Source: Promethearchaeia archaeon (GTDB taxonomy: Archaea > Asgardarchaeota > Lokiarchaeia > Sigyniarchaeales > SOKP01). From it: 64,000 nucleotides of DNA. Below are positions 33,205 to 43,173 of the stretch, one piece after another. The notes under the pieces are model-generated. The model searched no databases. It was not told the origin of the DNA and saw only the letters and a program-made list of their open reading frames with translations. The translations under genes were made by a program, and so were the position numbers. Positions within the stretch are counted from its first letter, which is position 1. Every line of letters starts with the position of its first letter. Where the stretch lies: NCBI GenBank assembly GCA_029856145.1, contig JAHQWK010000031.1, positions 1 to 64,000 on the forward strand, in the 5' to 3' direction.

Positions 33205-35088
33205 TCATTCATCAAGCATGTTATCAATTTCTTGAATTTGCTCATCGATTTTATCCATCATTATTTTTACTTTATCCTTTTTATCTTTGAGTTCTTCTGA
33301 TGTTATTTCGCCTTTAAGTTCTTGCAAATCAAAATCCAATGTCATTTTAGTCAAATGCGTTTTCTTAATCTTTAGATCTATTAGAGATTGTTTCAATCTT
33401 TCTTTTTGTTGGGGAGTTATTATTGAAGGTTTTTTTTGTATCTCACTAGATAATGGCTCTTTTTTTATTTCACTAGATGATACTTCCTTTTGTATTTCGC
33501 TGGTTCTTGGAGTTATATTCTGTAATATTGGTTTTGATGTGGCTTTAGGGGCAATTGTACTTTTTGGTTGACTTGGAGGACTTGATTTTGCTTTTTCGTC
33601 CATTAATTTTAATGGTGAAACAGGTACAGGCGCTTTAGATTCTTCTCTTTTATTAAATTGACTATCTGAAGTCATTTTTAATTTAGATTTTGCATCCTCA
33701 GGAACAAATCTTACAGTTTTTGGCCTAGCCCTTACCATAAAATCTTCTGGGTTTAATTTTAAACGGAGAGATTCTTGCTTAATTTCAGATTCTATAGCGG
33801 GAGCTATCTCTTTAACATTTGTTTGTGTTTCCTGCAACTCTATGCTTGAACTTAAGATTATGGGAGGTTGCTCAACTTTAGGTGTTTCAATTGGTTTTGA
33901 TGGTGGTTGTTCAGGAGGTAATTTTGGAGGAAGTGGAGTTGTTTGGATGGTTTTTTCTTGAACTGAAGCTTGCTCTATTTTTTCCGGTGCTGTATATGTT
34001 TCAGGAGATTTCTGTTCTTCAGTTTCTATAGGAGTCGCTGGCACGGGTGGTGGAGCACCTACTTTTTTGAGCATATCTTTTATTTTTTGTGATTTTTCAA
34101 AAAATTCTCTGCCTAATGAATCATCTCCTAATTCTATACATAAATCACTTATTTTATCAAATAAAAAAGCTGCTTTATTAAAATCAGCATTTTTCAAGGC
34201 TCTCACTGCTTCTTCAGTAAATTTATCCCTTTCAAGTAACGGTTTTAAAAGAGGAGAGACTTCTGCACTCATTTCTAAAACGTCAGCTATTATTTGAATC
34301 ATTTTATCGCGATTATTAGGATCCAATGCAATCATGGAATAAGTTTTTAACCCTAGAATATTTTCAATTTGAACAGGGGTCATTGCTACTTTTAAGTCTT
34401 GTTTATTGCCTATTACAGCAGATTGAGCATTAGGTGCTTGTTCTTTAATTAATTCTAAGAAATATTTGCTTTTTTCAACATTTTCTAATGTAGAATTAGT
34501 AATTAGAAGTACTGCATCACTTCCCTTTATAAAATTATTCCATAAATAACTAAACTGCTCTTGACCCGCGAAATCCCATAGGTGAAAATGTAATTTTCCA
34601 ATTTTTATCGTTGCTATGTCTCCTGTAATTGTAGGTATATGTTGCATAGGAATTTCGTCTGCTTTGATTAATCTAGTAATTGTAGTTTTACCAACACCAG
34701 AAAATCCAATTAATGATATTTTTGGACGCAAATTTCTATGGATAGAATCTATAGTTGGATCAAATACTTCAAAAGTCTTGGCATCAAAACGATGTTGCAA
34801 AATATCTTCAAATAAGTTTAGGAACTCATTTTTACATTTAACTAGTTCCTTTTTTATATTTTCAAATTTATCTGTTAAGCTTGTAACAAATAAAAATATG
34901 AGATTTGCCTCTTTTTCTGTTATGAAAGAAACTCGAAATTTATAATAATCATGATAATCTATTTTGGATTCACTTCTTATCAATGCCTCATCAATGATAT
35001 CTTCAACTAAAAGATTTAAAGCCTCTTGTTTCATAGCTTTTCCAAAATGCCTATAATATAGAAGTTCATTTCCTCTGTACACAAACAC
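33205..35088 (-). CDS. Longin-like + Arf-like GTPase multidomain protein
   Basis: 627 residues. Residues 1-100 look like a longin-type domain (VYRGNELLYYRHFG; KFRVSFITEKEANLIFLFV). The GTPase spans about 120-275: GFSGVGKTT at 128-136, PTITGD, WDFAGQEQF at 171-179 and GNKQDL at 227-232, nearest to Arf/Sar/SRbeta types. A TPR/MIT-like helical stretch (about 288-342) is followed by a long Pro-rich linker and a C-terminal helical hairpin (about 565-627) like that of the 5716-7089 protein. The frame opens with GTG at 35088, but ILRQVFVYRGNE-type starts suggest ATT at 35100 or 35103. It lies downstream of a roadblock-like gene on the same strand. Confidence 0.85.
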   Translation of the reverse strand: MFVYRGNELLYYRHFGKAMKQEALNLLVEDIIDEALIRSESKIDYHDYYKFRVSFITEKEANLIFLFVTSLTDKFENIKKELVKCKNEFLNLFEDILQHRFDAKTFEVFDPTIDSIHRNLRPKISLIGFSGVGKTTITRLIKADEIPMQHIPTITGDIATIKIGKLHFHLWDFAGQEQFSYLWNNFIKGSDAVLLITNSTLENVEKSKYFLELIKEQAPNAQSAVIGNKQDLKVAMTPVQIENILGLKTYSMIALDPNNRDKMIQIIADVLEMSAEVSPLLKPLLERDKFTEEAVRALKNADFNKAAFLFDKISDLCIELGDDSLGREFFEKSQKIKDMLKKVGAPPPVPATPIETEEQKSPETYTAPEKIEQASVQEKTIQTTPLPPKLPPEQPPSKPIETPKVEQPPIILSSSIELQETQTNVKEIAPAIESEIKQESLRLKLNPEDFMVRARPKTVRFVPEDAKSKLKMTSDSQFNKREESKAPVPVSPLKLMDEKAKSSPPSQPKSTIAPKATSKPILQNITPRTSEIQKEVSSSEIKKEPLSSEIQKKPSIITPQQKERLKQSLIDLKIKKTHLTKMTLDFDLQELKGEITSEELKDKKDKVKIMMDKIDEQIQEIDNMLDE

Positions 35089-35141
35089 TTGTCTTAGAAT
35101 AATCTTTCACCAGAACAATCAGAAAAAACTTTTCTTAAAAA

Positions 35142-35633
35142 TTAATTTGAAATATGTTTAACTAAATCTTTAATAATCGAGTATTTATCTTTTCTAATTT
35201 TTTCTCCTTCTAAAGATTCTTCAATTTTTGAAATTTCTTTTGAAAAATCAAACATAGAAAATTTTTTAATCTCCTCTTCTGTTATACTTACACTTAGTTT
35301 CTTTAAAAATACACTAATACTAGGCATAAATTTTGCCAAATTTACAGTTAAATCTAATTTGGAGATCAATATTAGTTGCTCACTAAAAGTAAATATATAA
35401 TTATATTTTTGTGCTTCTAATGCAAAAGAATTTATCTTTTTCAAATTTAATTCATTGGCAATTTCTTTAGAATTAGCAATCAAAGATAATATTGCCTGAT
35501 GAATAACTTTTCCTTTAGCAAATTCCTTTATTAATGAACCTAGTATAATTCCATATTTATTTGCTATAGCACATTCAGCGTTTAAGTCAGACTTTAACTG
35601 TGAGATAATTTCCTCGTAATTAATTTCCTTCAT
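35142..35633 (-). CDS. Roadblock/LC7-like protein
   Basis: 163 residues. The order strand (AECAIANKYGIILGS), long helix (HQAILSLIANSKEIANEL), strands (INSFALEAQKYNYIFTFSEQLILISKLD) and helix (AKFMPSISVFLKKL) matches a roadblock domain; a helical C-terminal tail follows. Roadblock proteins dimerise and bind small GTPases as GAPs or platforms (MglB, Ragulator). Its stop is 53 bases before the longin-GTPase gene on the same strand, which strongly suggests that the two proteins work together. Fold called by eye. Confidence 0.55.
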   Translation of the reverse strand: MKEINYEEIISQLKSDLNAECAIANKYGIILGSLIKEFAKGKVIHQAILSLIANSKEIANELNLKKINSFALEAQKYNYIFTFSEQLILISKLDLTVNLAKFMPSISVFLKKLSVSITEEEIKKFSMFDFSKEISKIEESLEGEKIRKDKYSIIKDLVKHISN

Positions 35634-35742
35634 CTTTAAGAGATATTGGTTTTAAATAAATAATGAAAATCTATTTATTTATATTTGTTTAGTTATTAGA
35701 CTCATTATACTAGTAATATTTTAATATTATTAAGAAATTGAT

Positions 35743-36540
35743 TTGAAAACTTACAGAACACATTTTTCAGAAAAAGAATCTGATATTTCTATTATATCTG
35801 ATTCAAAAAGAGCAATTTTAAAGGCAAAAGAGAGCTTTTATTTCCATCGAAGGAACTTAGAGAGATATATAGCAAAAGATAAAGATTTCCTTAATTCATT
35901 TTCTCCAATAAGAGTAAAAACAGAATTTCAAATCATTAATATTATGGCAGAAGTAGCAGAGATATGTGATGTTGGACCAATGGCTTCTGTAGCAGGAACA
36001 TTAGCAGATTTAATGTTAAATTCAATGAAAATTCAAAATACTGGCAAAAAATTTGATATTTCTCCATGCAAAATTGCTTTAGTCGAAAATGGAGGTGAAA
36101 TATCAATAGATACTGAAGAACCAATAACAGTTGCATTATATGCCGGAGAAAATGAATTAAACTTAAACATTGGTTTTTTAATAAGAAAAGAAGATTGTCC
36201 AATAGGGATAGGAACAAGTTCGGCAACTATAGGTCATGCAATTAGTTTAGGACAAGCTGATACGGCAACTATTTTTGCAAAAAATGCGGCGTTAGCAGAT
36301 GCAGCAGCTACTAAAATAGGTAATTTAGTTAAAGGAAAAGATGTGGAAAAATCTATAAATATAGGTTTAGATGCTATAGATAATATTGATGGTGTTATAG
36401 GCGCATTTATATCTAGAGAAAATAAAGTAGGTAAGACGGGAAAATTACCTAAATTAATTAAGATTGAAGGAAGTAAGTATCACATTTTAAAGAGGACAAA
36501 AGATTTTTCATTTGTTGGTGTAAATGAAATATTTAAATAA
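35743..36540 (+). CDS. UPF0280-family (ApbE-like) protein
   Basis: 265 residues. CDVGPMASVAGTLADL near 75 and GIGTSSATIGHAISLGQADTATIFAKNAALADAAATKIGN near 150-190 are hallmark stretches of the UPF0280 family, related to ApbE flavin transferases. Its role in archaea is unknown; some members lie near methanogenesis or cofactor genes. The start is TTG at 35743 with no good ATG nearby upstream. Its last 8 bases overlap the end of the convergent membrane-protein gene. Confidence 0.8.
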   Translation: MKTYRTHFSEKESDISIISDSKRAILKAKESFYFHRRNLERYIAKDKDFLNSFSPIRVKTEFQIINIMAEVAEICDVGPMASVAGTLADLMLNSMKIQNTGKKFDISPCKIALVENGGEISIDTEEPITVALYAGENELNLNIGFLIRKEDCPIGIGTSSATIGHAISLGQADTATIFAKNAALADAAATKIGNLVKGKDVEKSINIGLDAIDNIDGVIGAFISRENKVGKTGKLPKLIKIEGSKYHILKRTKDFSFVGVNEIFK

Positions 36541-38818
36541 CCCAATATAAAGGAACCTCGTTACCACCCTCTGTTTTAGTAGAGCAAATTTTATTCAAAT
36601 AATTAAGGCTATAATACATTTCCATCTCTTCACTAGTTAAACGACCAAATAATTCTAAACTTGATATTAAAAGAAAGCTATCAGTTAAAATTACATAGAC
36701 ATCTGTTTCTAAATCCTCTTTTAGATCAACAAGTATATTCGTACCATTTTGAATATGCAGATTAGGGTTTAGATACTCATTTGATGCTGCAAGAAAAAAT
36801 ACAACTGAATTAAGTGAAAGACTTGCATTTTTTTCTTCAAAAGGATAATCATAATAAACTATAATTGAGCTCCATCCAAATTCTCCAATTACAACATTTT
36901 GATTAGGAGAAAAATCAGAATACCATTGGATGATACTTACTTCTCGTCTTTTCAAATTATAAAATTCAAATGAGGAATATATTTCATAATTTGTAGCTAA
37001 TAAGGAAAAGGAAACGATAAATACCATAAGAATTTTAATCTTTAAATGTTGGATTGATTTCGTTTTCATCAATTTATAGAAATAGGATACGAATCCAATA
37101 GAAATCATTATTGACGATAAATAAAAAATCCTAGAAGAAAACGTAAAAGAGCCTGTAAAGAAATCAAATAAAATACCCGCCATTAGGATAATTCCAAATG
37201 CTAATCCCCATAAGAATAATGGTTTTCCTCTAGGTTTATATTGGAATATTAGTAATCCCCATATCGCAAATGAGCAAATGATGATTATTTCAAGTCCAGT
37301 AAAAACAGCAATAAAGTCAAATTTAAATAAAAATAAATTTGCAATACCAAAAGTGAACGCTAAAATTATTGCAAATGTAAAAATAAGAGGAAACAAAAAT
37401 CTTTCTTCTATTTTTTTAAAAACTCTACTTTTTTTTCCCGATAAAATTAAAGAAAACCTTCCTTTAGTGAAATCCATTGATTTGCGATAATGTAAAAGAA
37501 CTAAAGCTTCCAATATTCCAATTAGAATAGTCCCAAATAAAATATAATACCATGGTAGACTACCTAATCTCATGAAAACGGTTAAATGCCCTGTACTTAT
37601 ATTTAAAAAATAAAAGATGACGAAAATACATAAACAAATACATAATAATATAAAATCAAAACCTCTCCTATAACTTTTAATAAAATAAATCGAATAAACC
37701 AATAAAAAAGAAATTAGAAAAATCATTGCGATTAATGAATGAATTAATATACAACTAATAAAGATACCAATAATTAAAAAGTAAGAAAAATACATATTTG
37801 AGAAAATTTGATTCTTGTGTGGTTCTTTTTCTTGAGTAAAAGATTGTAACCTTGTATATAAAAGAAAAAATATGGTAATTCCTTGAATTAGCGCTAAGCT
37901 GGAGGGCCAAAATTGAAACATCAAATTTAAGAATCCTAATGATGAAAATCCTAAAACAAAAATTCCAAATATTGCTAAGTTTTTATTCCTAAAAATCCTC
38001 ATAAAAAGGTTATATACTATAAGAGCGGTTATTGGAAACGTATAGAACATAAAAAATCTTGGTATTAAGATAATCTCCATACCTGAGAAAAAATAGATCA
38101 ATGCTCCAAAAATATGAAAACCATAAGTACCAAAATAATCACCTAAAGGTAAATAGTTAATATCAGTTATAAATTTAATAACTGAAATGTGCATCCAAGG
38201 GTCTGTGCCTATAAATATACTAGACCCAAAAACTCCCAAGATACAAAGTAGAAAGATAAAAATACCTAATAGAACTGAGTTTGAAACTCTAAACCTTTTT
38301 ATTAAACTTAAAATTGAAAAGTTATTAATAAAATCTTCCTTATCATCGGAAGTAAAATCATATTTAAAAGTATTAAACTTACCTTTTTTTATGTCGACAA
38401 TTAGAATCCAGAAAACGATTATCATGTATACGACTATCAATATTATAAAGAAAAACCATTCTGTTAAAGCAAATCCCAAATAAAACCCACTAATTCCTAT
38501 AATAATATAAAAGGATAAATTTGCAACAATCGTAATTGATAATTTTTCTAGAAAATTCAAATTTTTTTTTTTAAATATTATAAAAATTATCGGGTAAATT
38601 GGTAAAAATAGAAGGGTAAAGATTGCGCTGATATAAACAATAAAATGAAAAAACCAATTCAAAAAAGGAATTTCTGATAAACCAGAAACAATATTAAAAT
38701 TTATTATTTTAAGAAATACAAAAATTAAGGATATCGAAGATATTAGTATTAATACTAATTTAATCCTTACTTTTATATAAAAAATTATACAATTTAAATT
38801 CAAATTCTGAATTCTCAT
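36533..38818 (-). CDS. Multi-pass membrane protein, GT-C-type glycosyltransferase candidate
   Basis: 761 residues with about 14 predicted TM helices and a soluble C-terminal domain (about 640-761). After TM5 it has TDPWMHISVIKFI, an acidic first-loop motif like the DxD of GT-C enzymes (STT3/AglB, PMT), and GDYFGTYGFHIFGALI. The WWDYG motif of oligosaccharyltransferases is absent, so it is more likely a lipid-linked-sugar-dependent glycosyltransferase acting on the outer face of the membrane. It opens the surface-glycan locus. Confidence 0.6.
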   Translation of the reverse strand: MRIQNLNLNCIIFYIKVRIKLVLILISSISLIFVFLKIINFNIVSGLSEIPFLNWFFHFIVYISAIFTLLFLPIYPIIFIIFKKKNLNFLEKLSITIVANLSFYIIIGISGFYLGFALTEWFFFIILIVVYMIIVFWILIVDIKKGKFNTFKYDFTSDDKEDFINNFSILSLIKRFRVSNSVLLGIFIFLLCILGVFGSSIFIGTDPWMHISVIKFITDINYLPLGDYFGTYGFHIFGALIYFFSGMEIILIPRFFMFYTFPITALIVYNLFMRIFRNKNLAIFGIFVLGFSSLGFLNLMFQFWPSSLALIQGITIFFLLYTRLQSFTQEKEPHKNQIFSNMYFSYFLIIGIFISCILIHSLIAMIFLISFLLVYSIYFIKSYRRGFDFILLCICLCIFVIFYFLNISTGHLTVFMRLGSLPWYYILFGTILIGILEALVLLHYRKSMDFTKGRFSLILSGKKSRVFKKIEERFLFPLIFTFAIILAFTFGIANLFLFKFDFIAVFTGLEIIIICSFAIWGLLIFQYKPRGKPLFLWGLAFGIILMAGILFDFFTGSFTFSSRIFYLSSIMISIGFVSYFYKLMKTKSIQHLKIKILMVFIVSFSLLATNYEIYSSFEFYNLKRREVSIIQWYSDFSPNQNVVIGEFGWSSIIVYYDYPFEEKNASLSLNSVVFFLAASNEYLNPNLHIQNGTNILVDLKEDLETDVYVILTDSFLLISSLELFGRLTSEEMEMYYSLNYLNKICSTKTEGGNEVPLYWVI

Positions 38819-38975
38819 TCTAATAAAAGCTTTTACTCAATTTTTAAATTTATTTGATAAAAATACAATATTAGTTTTTTAGCTTATTCTCTTATAATTG
38901 TTAAAAGATTTAATTGAGCCATCAATATTTCTCATTAAAAGAATATTAATTTTAATTTAAAATTTATCTTAGACC

Positions 38976-39947
38976 ATGTTGAAAAACAAAACTATTATAA
39001 TAACAGGCGCTGCCGGTTTTATTGGCTCCCACTTAACTGAAATATTATTGAAAAATAGTAATTTTTTGATATTGATTGACAATTTTAATGAATATTATTT
39101 AGGTAAAGAAGAACGATTAGAAGCGATATTAAGTAATTATCAAAGTAATAAAGATTATATTGTAATTAGAGAAGATCTCACAAAGAAATTATTTATTAAT
39201 AAAATTCATCATGAAATTGATTATATTTTCCATTTTGCTGCTCAAGCAGGCGTAAGATATTCGATTAATAAAGCAGCAGAAGTAACCCAGAACAATATTA
39301 TAAGTACAGTGAATATATTCGAATATGCTCTAAAAAATGATAAAATTCAGAAAATTGCTTATGCATCATCATCATCGGTATATGGAAATCCAATTTATAC
39401 TCCATGCGATGAAGATCATCCAAAAAATCCTATTTCACCATATGCAGTATCAAAATTATGTGGAGAACTCTATGCAGATTACTATTATAGAGAATATAGT
39501 TTACCAATTACATCATTAAGATTCTATACCGTTTATGGACCAAGAGGTCGACCAGATATGTCTATAAGTAAGTTTTTTAATTTTATGCTTAAAGATAAAG
39601 AGATCTCTATATATGGAACTGGTGAACAACTTAGAGATTTTACATATATATCAGACATTATAAATGGATTGATATTAGCATGTGAAAAGGATGCATCAAA
39701 TGGAGAAGCCTTTAATTTAGGTAGCTCAAATCCTATTAGTGTTAATGATTTAATTGAAAAAATGTACACTATAACGAATAAGCCAAAAAAAGTTAAATAT
39801 ATCGATAAACAACAAGGAGATGTTGATATTACATATTCAAATATAAATAAAGCTAGAAATCTTTTAAAATTCAGTCCCAAAGTTGATATTGAAGAAGGAC
39901 TAATGAATCAATATCAATGGCAAAATAAAGAATTATCAAAACATTGA
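38976..39947 (+). CDS. UDP-sugar 4-epimerase (UDP-glucuronate epimerase-like)
   Basis: 323 residues, extended SDR. GAAGFIGSHL near residue 11 binds NAD; FAAQAGVRYSI near 90 is typical of UDP-glucuronate 4-epimerases; S-S-S and YAVSK near 155 give the catalytic Ser and Tyr-x3-Lys; RFYTVYGPRGRPDM near 188 contacts the nucleotide sugar. It interconverts UDP-glucuronate and UDP-galacturonate or a similar pair for glycan synthesis. Confidence 0.85.
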   Translation: MLKNKTIIITGAAGFIGSHLTEILLKNSNFLILIDNFNEYYLGKEERLEAILSNYQSNKDYIVIREDLTKKLFINKIHHEIDYIFHFAAQAGVRYSINKAAEVTQNNIISTVNIFEYALKNDKIQKIAYASSSSVYGNPIYTPCDEDHPKNPISPYAVSKLCGELYADYYYREYSLPITSLRFYTVYGPRGRPDMSISKFFNFMLKDKEISIYGTGEQLRDFTYISDIINGLILACEKDASNGEAFNLGSSNPISVNDLIEKMYTITNKPKKVKYIDKQQGDVDITYSNINKARNLLKFSPKVDIEEGLMNQYQWQNKELSKH

Positions 39948-40146
39948 AAAATATATAAATTTTTTCCAATTCAGAAAAATAATTAATTTACATTTCAAAT
40001 TAAGCATCAATAACTTCTAAATCCGAATTAGTTTAAGAAATTACTAATTGAATAAATTTTAAATTTAATAATATTAATATTTATTAAGTAAAATTCTAAA
40101 AAACTTAACTTTAGAAAGTAGAGATAAAGCAAAAGGCGCCTTATTT

Positions 40147-41004
40147 TTGAAAACTTTGGATAATAAAATAAATCTTAATGCTTTTGTAAATGGGTTAAAA
40201 TCGACTAAGGGTAATTTTGAACAACTATATCAAGAGTTTTATGATTATCTAAAAGGTTTCAAAACTAAAGAAGATGACGTAATCTTAACAATTGTTTTAC
40301 CAATGCTAAACGAGGAAAAGACGATAAAAGCAATTTTAGAAAGTTTGCCTTATGACAATTCCATAGAGATTATTGTAGTTAATGATCATTCAACTGATAA
40401 CAGTCTAAAAGAAATTGAAAAAGTTAAATTAAATAGGAAGATCAGAGTAATAAATCATAAATTAAATAGAGGCTATGGAAGAGCGATAATTTCAGGAATT
40501 TCGCAAGCGAAAGGAGAAGTTATTGTAACTATAGATTCAGATGGTCAACATAGTCCTGATGATATTTTTAATTTAGTTAAGCCCATTTTTGAGGGGGATG
40601 CTGATTATACAATTGGTTCACGATATAAAGGAACTTACTTTTATAAATTACCTGTATTTACTAGAGTAGGAGAAGTTATTGTAGAAAAATTAATACAATT
40701 GCTTTTTGGGCCAAAAGTGGTGAATAATCAAACCGGATTTCGCGCTTTCAATAGAAAAGTTGTTCCAATTTTAAATAATACTAAATATCCTGGGTATGCT
40801 TATTGTACAGAACAAATTTTGAGAGTATCAATATTAGGGTTTAAAATAAAAGAATGCCCAATTAAAGTATATAGTCGTCAATTTGGATCATCAAAGATTG
40901 TATTAAGAATATTAGCTGGTAGAATTTTTTCATGCATAATCTACTATTATATTCAAAAAATTAAATTTATGATGAAAAGGACAAAAAGAATTAGTTCTCT
41001 TTAA
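40147..41004 (+). CDS. GT2 glycosyltransferase (dolichol-phosphate mannosyltransferase-like)
   Basis: 285 residues. TIVLPMLNEEKTIKAIL near 50, VVNDHSTDNS near 80, RGYGRAIISGISQAKGEVIVTIDSDGQHSP near 110 (DSD metal site) and NNQTGFRAFNRKV near 195 are the GT2 DPM1-like motifs. There is no C-terminal TM pair, only a hydrophobic end. It likely moves a sugar from a nucleotide donor to a polyprenyl phosphate. The start is TTG at 40147; the frame remains open for some distance upstream without an ATG. Confidence 0.85.
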   Translation: MKTLDNKINLNAFVNGLKSTKGNFEQLYQEFYDYLKGFKTKEDDVILTIVLPMLNEEKTIKAILESLPYDNSIEIIVVNDHSTDNSLKEIEKVKLNRKIRVINHKLNRGYGRAIISGISQAKGEVIVTIDSDGQHSPDDIFNLVKPIFEGDADYTIGSRYKGTYFYKLPVFTRVGEVIVEKLIQLLFGPKVVNNQTGFRAFNRKVVPILNNTKYPGYAYCTEQILRVSILGFKIKECPIKVYSRQFGSSKIVLRILAGRIFSCIIYYYIQKIKFMMKRTKRISSL

Positions 41005-41161
41005 AATCCTAATCCTTGTAATCTAAATTTATGTGTATTAAAAACCATTTCTGTTTATTATGAAATATAGTAGTATTTTGTTTTAGAATTATAACTGTTA
41101 AACATTAATATGTACCAAAAAAAACAAAAACTTTTTGAAATTTTAGTGCTATTAAAATTCT

Positions 41162-42232
41162 ATGAAAAAAATTATTACGTGTATCGGAATTCGGCCAGAT
41201 ATTATTCGCCTTTCCCAAATCATTAAAAAATTAGACTTATATTTCGAAAATATTCTTGTTGATAGCGGTCAACATTATGATTATAACTTAAATAAGATTT
41301 TTTATGATCAGTTAGGAGTTCGCAAGCCCGAATATAATTTAAATATAAAAAGTGGTACCCATGCCTCCCAAGTAGCAAAATTAATGATCGAATTTGAAAA
41401 GGCTTTAATTAAGGAAAAGCCTAGTTTTGTTGTAGTCTTAGGTGATAATAATAGTAGTCTGGGTTTTGCTTTAGCTACTTCAAAATTAAATATTCCATTA
41501 GTTCATATAGAAGCCGGAATGCGTAGTAAAAATTGGTTAATGCCTGAGGAGAAAAATAGAGTTATAATTGATCATTTAGCTGATTTGAATATTTGTTATT
41601 TGACTGAGCATAAAGGTAATTTACTGAGAGAAGGGATAAATCCTCGACGATGTTGGGTAGTAGGGAATCCAATTATAGATGTTGTTCACGCTGTAAAAAC
41701 GAATTTTAAACAAGATTCTCCTTTTTATTTGGTAACATGTCATCGTGCGGAGAATACTGAAAATGAAAAAAATCTGAGAATAATTATAACTTTTCTTGGA
41801 GAGCTCTATAGAAAGAAAAATGTAGAGATAAAGTATATCTTAATGCCTAAAACACAGCAAATGATGGAAAAATATGAGATAAATTTTCCAGAAGGTCTTA
41901 ATCCAATCCCTCCCCAAGGATTTCTTGAATTTTTAGGTATGGAAAAAGAAGCAGATTTAGTGATCTCCGATAGTGGAACCGTAGTTGAAGAGTGTGCCAT
42001 TCTAGGAACAGCTTGTCTTACTATTCGTGAAAGTACTGAAAGAATTGATCTAATTGAACTTGGAGTAAATGTATTAACAGGAATGGATCTAGAACAAATG
42101 TTATCTGCTGCTGAAATGGCAATATCCCGAAGGAGAGAACCAGTAACCCATTATGGCAAAAATATTGCTGAAAAAATATGCAATATTTTAATTGGAAATT
42201 CTTTGAATTTTTATAAATTTAGAGAGAGATAA
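41162..42232 (+). CDS. wecB: UDP-N-acetylglucosamine 2-epimerase
   Basis: 356 residues. SGQHYDYNL near 40, EAGMRSKNWLMPEEKNRVIIDHLAD near 120, TCHRAENT near 195 and ISDSGTVVEECAILGTACLTIRESTERI near 270 are the conserved WecB/NeuC catalytic and UDP-binding stretches. The enzyme interconverts UDP-GlcNAc and UDP-ManNAc in the cytoplasm. The second position of the usual GTRP motif reads GIRPDIIR here, a mild change. Part of the glycan locus. Confidence 0.92.
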   Translation: MKKIITCIGIRPDIIRLSQIIKKLDLYFENILVDSGQHYDYNLNKIFYDQLGVRKPEYNLNIKSGTHASQVAKLMIEFEKALIKEKPSFVVVLGDNNSSLGFALATSKLNIPLVHIEAGMRSKNWLMPEEKNRVIIDHLADLNICYLTEHKGNLLREGINPRRCWVVGNPIIDVVHAVKTNFKQDSPFYLVTCHRAENTENEKNLRIIITFLGELYRKKNVEIKYILMPKTQQMMEKYEINFPEGLNPIPPQGFLEFLGMEKEADLVISDSGTVVEECAILGTACLTIRESTERIDLIELGVNVLTGMDLEQMLSAAEMAISRRREPVTHYGKNIAEKICNILIGNSLNFYKFRER

Positions 42233-42241
42233 TATAGGAAG

Positions 42242-43144
42242 TTAAATTTGAAAAGTATCACTTCTCTCAATATAATCCAATAATTCATTTAGAGCAGTTT
42301 TTAAATCAAACTTACTAAATAAGGTTGAAAGTTCTTGATATTTGGTTCCTAGTGACCGGTCAACTCTTTCCTCTGGTTTATTTACACGATTAATTTTTAA
42401 TTTTTTATCAAATATATCATTAAAGATGTTCATTAATTCATATTTATTTACAATAGAATTAGGGAGAAAATGATGAACGTGTGAAATTTTTACTAATTTA
42501 TCAAAATAATTCATTTCAATTACTTTCTCACAAATTTGAGCAAATTGTAGAGTTGTTACACCGTTCCAAGTGTGATGTTCCCAACCACTTATTGTTCCGC
42601 TTTTCTTCTGGTTGAGGAACCACTCTAAAAGAAAAGTAACTTCTTTTTTTAATTCAGGACCAATAATTGAACATCTAATAATTAATGTTGTGCCATCAAA
42701 AACTTCTCCGAGACTTTTTGATTTTCCATATACATCTAAAGGATCATGAGGATCGTCTTCATTATAATTGCCTTTTTCCCCACTAAAAACACAATCAGTG
42801 CCTATTTGTACTACTTTTATATTATATTTTTTAGCATACTTTGCCAATTCCCATGGGAAATTTGAGTTTATCTTAATTGCACGAATAACTCCCGCAGGAT
42901 CATCATCTTTAGAAAAAGGTTTAGTTATTCCAATACAATTTATTATGTAATTTATTTTTAAATCAACAAACTTTTTTTGTTCTAATTGAGTTGTATCGTG
43001 AGCATCAAAAAGAAATACACGATTAGTTTGATATTTTGAGTTTCTAACTGTACCATAAACATTAAAATCATTGTTTTTTGATAGATAATCAAAAACCATA
43101 GCTCCTAACATTCCACTAACTCCGAGTACCAATATATTAATCAT
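42242..43144 (-). CDS. dTDP-4-dehydrorhamnose reductase-like (RmlD family)
   Basis: 300 residues, SDR fold. LVLGVSGMLGAMVFDYL near residue 5 binds NAD(P)H; INCIGITKPF near 68, IGTDCVFSGEKGNYNEDDPHDPLDVYGKSKSLGE near 112-145 carry the Ser/Thr and Tyr-x3-Lys catalytic residues of RmlD. It reduces a 4-keto sugar nucleotide to a deoxysugar. It lies 29 bases downstream of the epimerase-cupin fusion on the same strand, so the two steps are probably coupled. Confidence 0.82.
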   Translation of the reverse strand: MINILVLGVSGMLGAMVFDYLSKNNDFNVYGTVRNSKYQTNRVFLFDAHDTTQLEQKKFVDLKINYIINCIGITKPFSKDDDPAGVIRAIKINSNFPWELAKYAKKYNIKVVQIGTDCVFSGEKGNYNEDDPHDPLDVYGKSKSLGEVFDGTTLIIRCSIIGPELKKEVTFLLEWFLNQKKSGTISGWEHHTWNGVTTLQFAQICEKVIEMNYFDKLVKISHVHHFLPNSIVNKYELMNIFNDIFDKKLKINRVNKPEERVDRSLGTKYQELSTLFSKFDLKTALNELLDYIERSDTFQI

Positions 43145-43173
43145 TTTGAAACCCTCATATAATAAAATTCACT

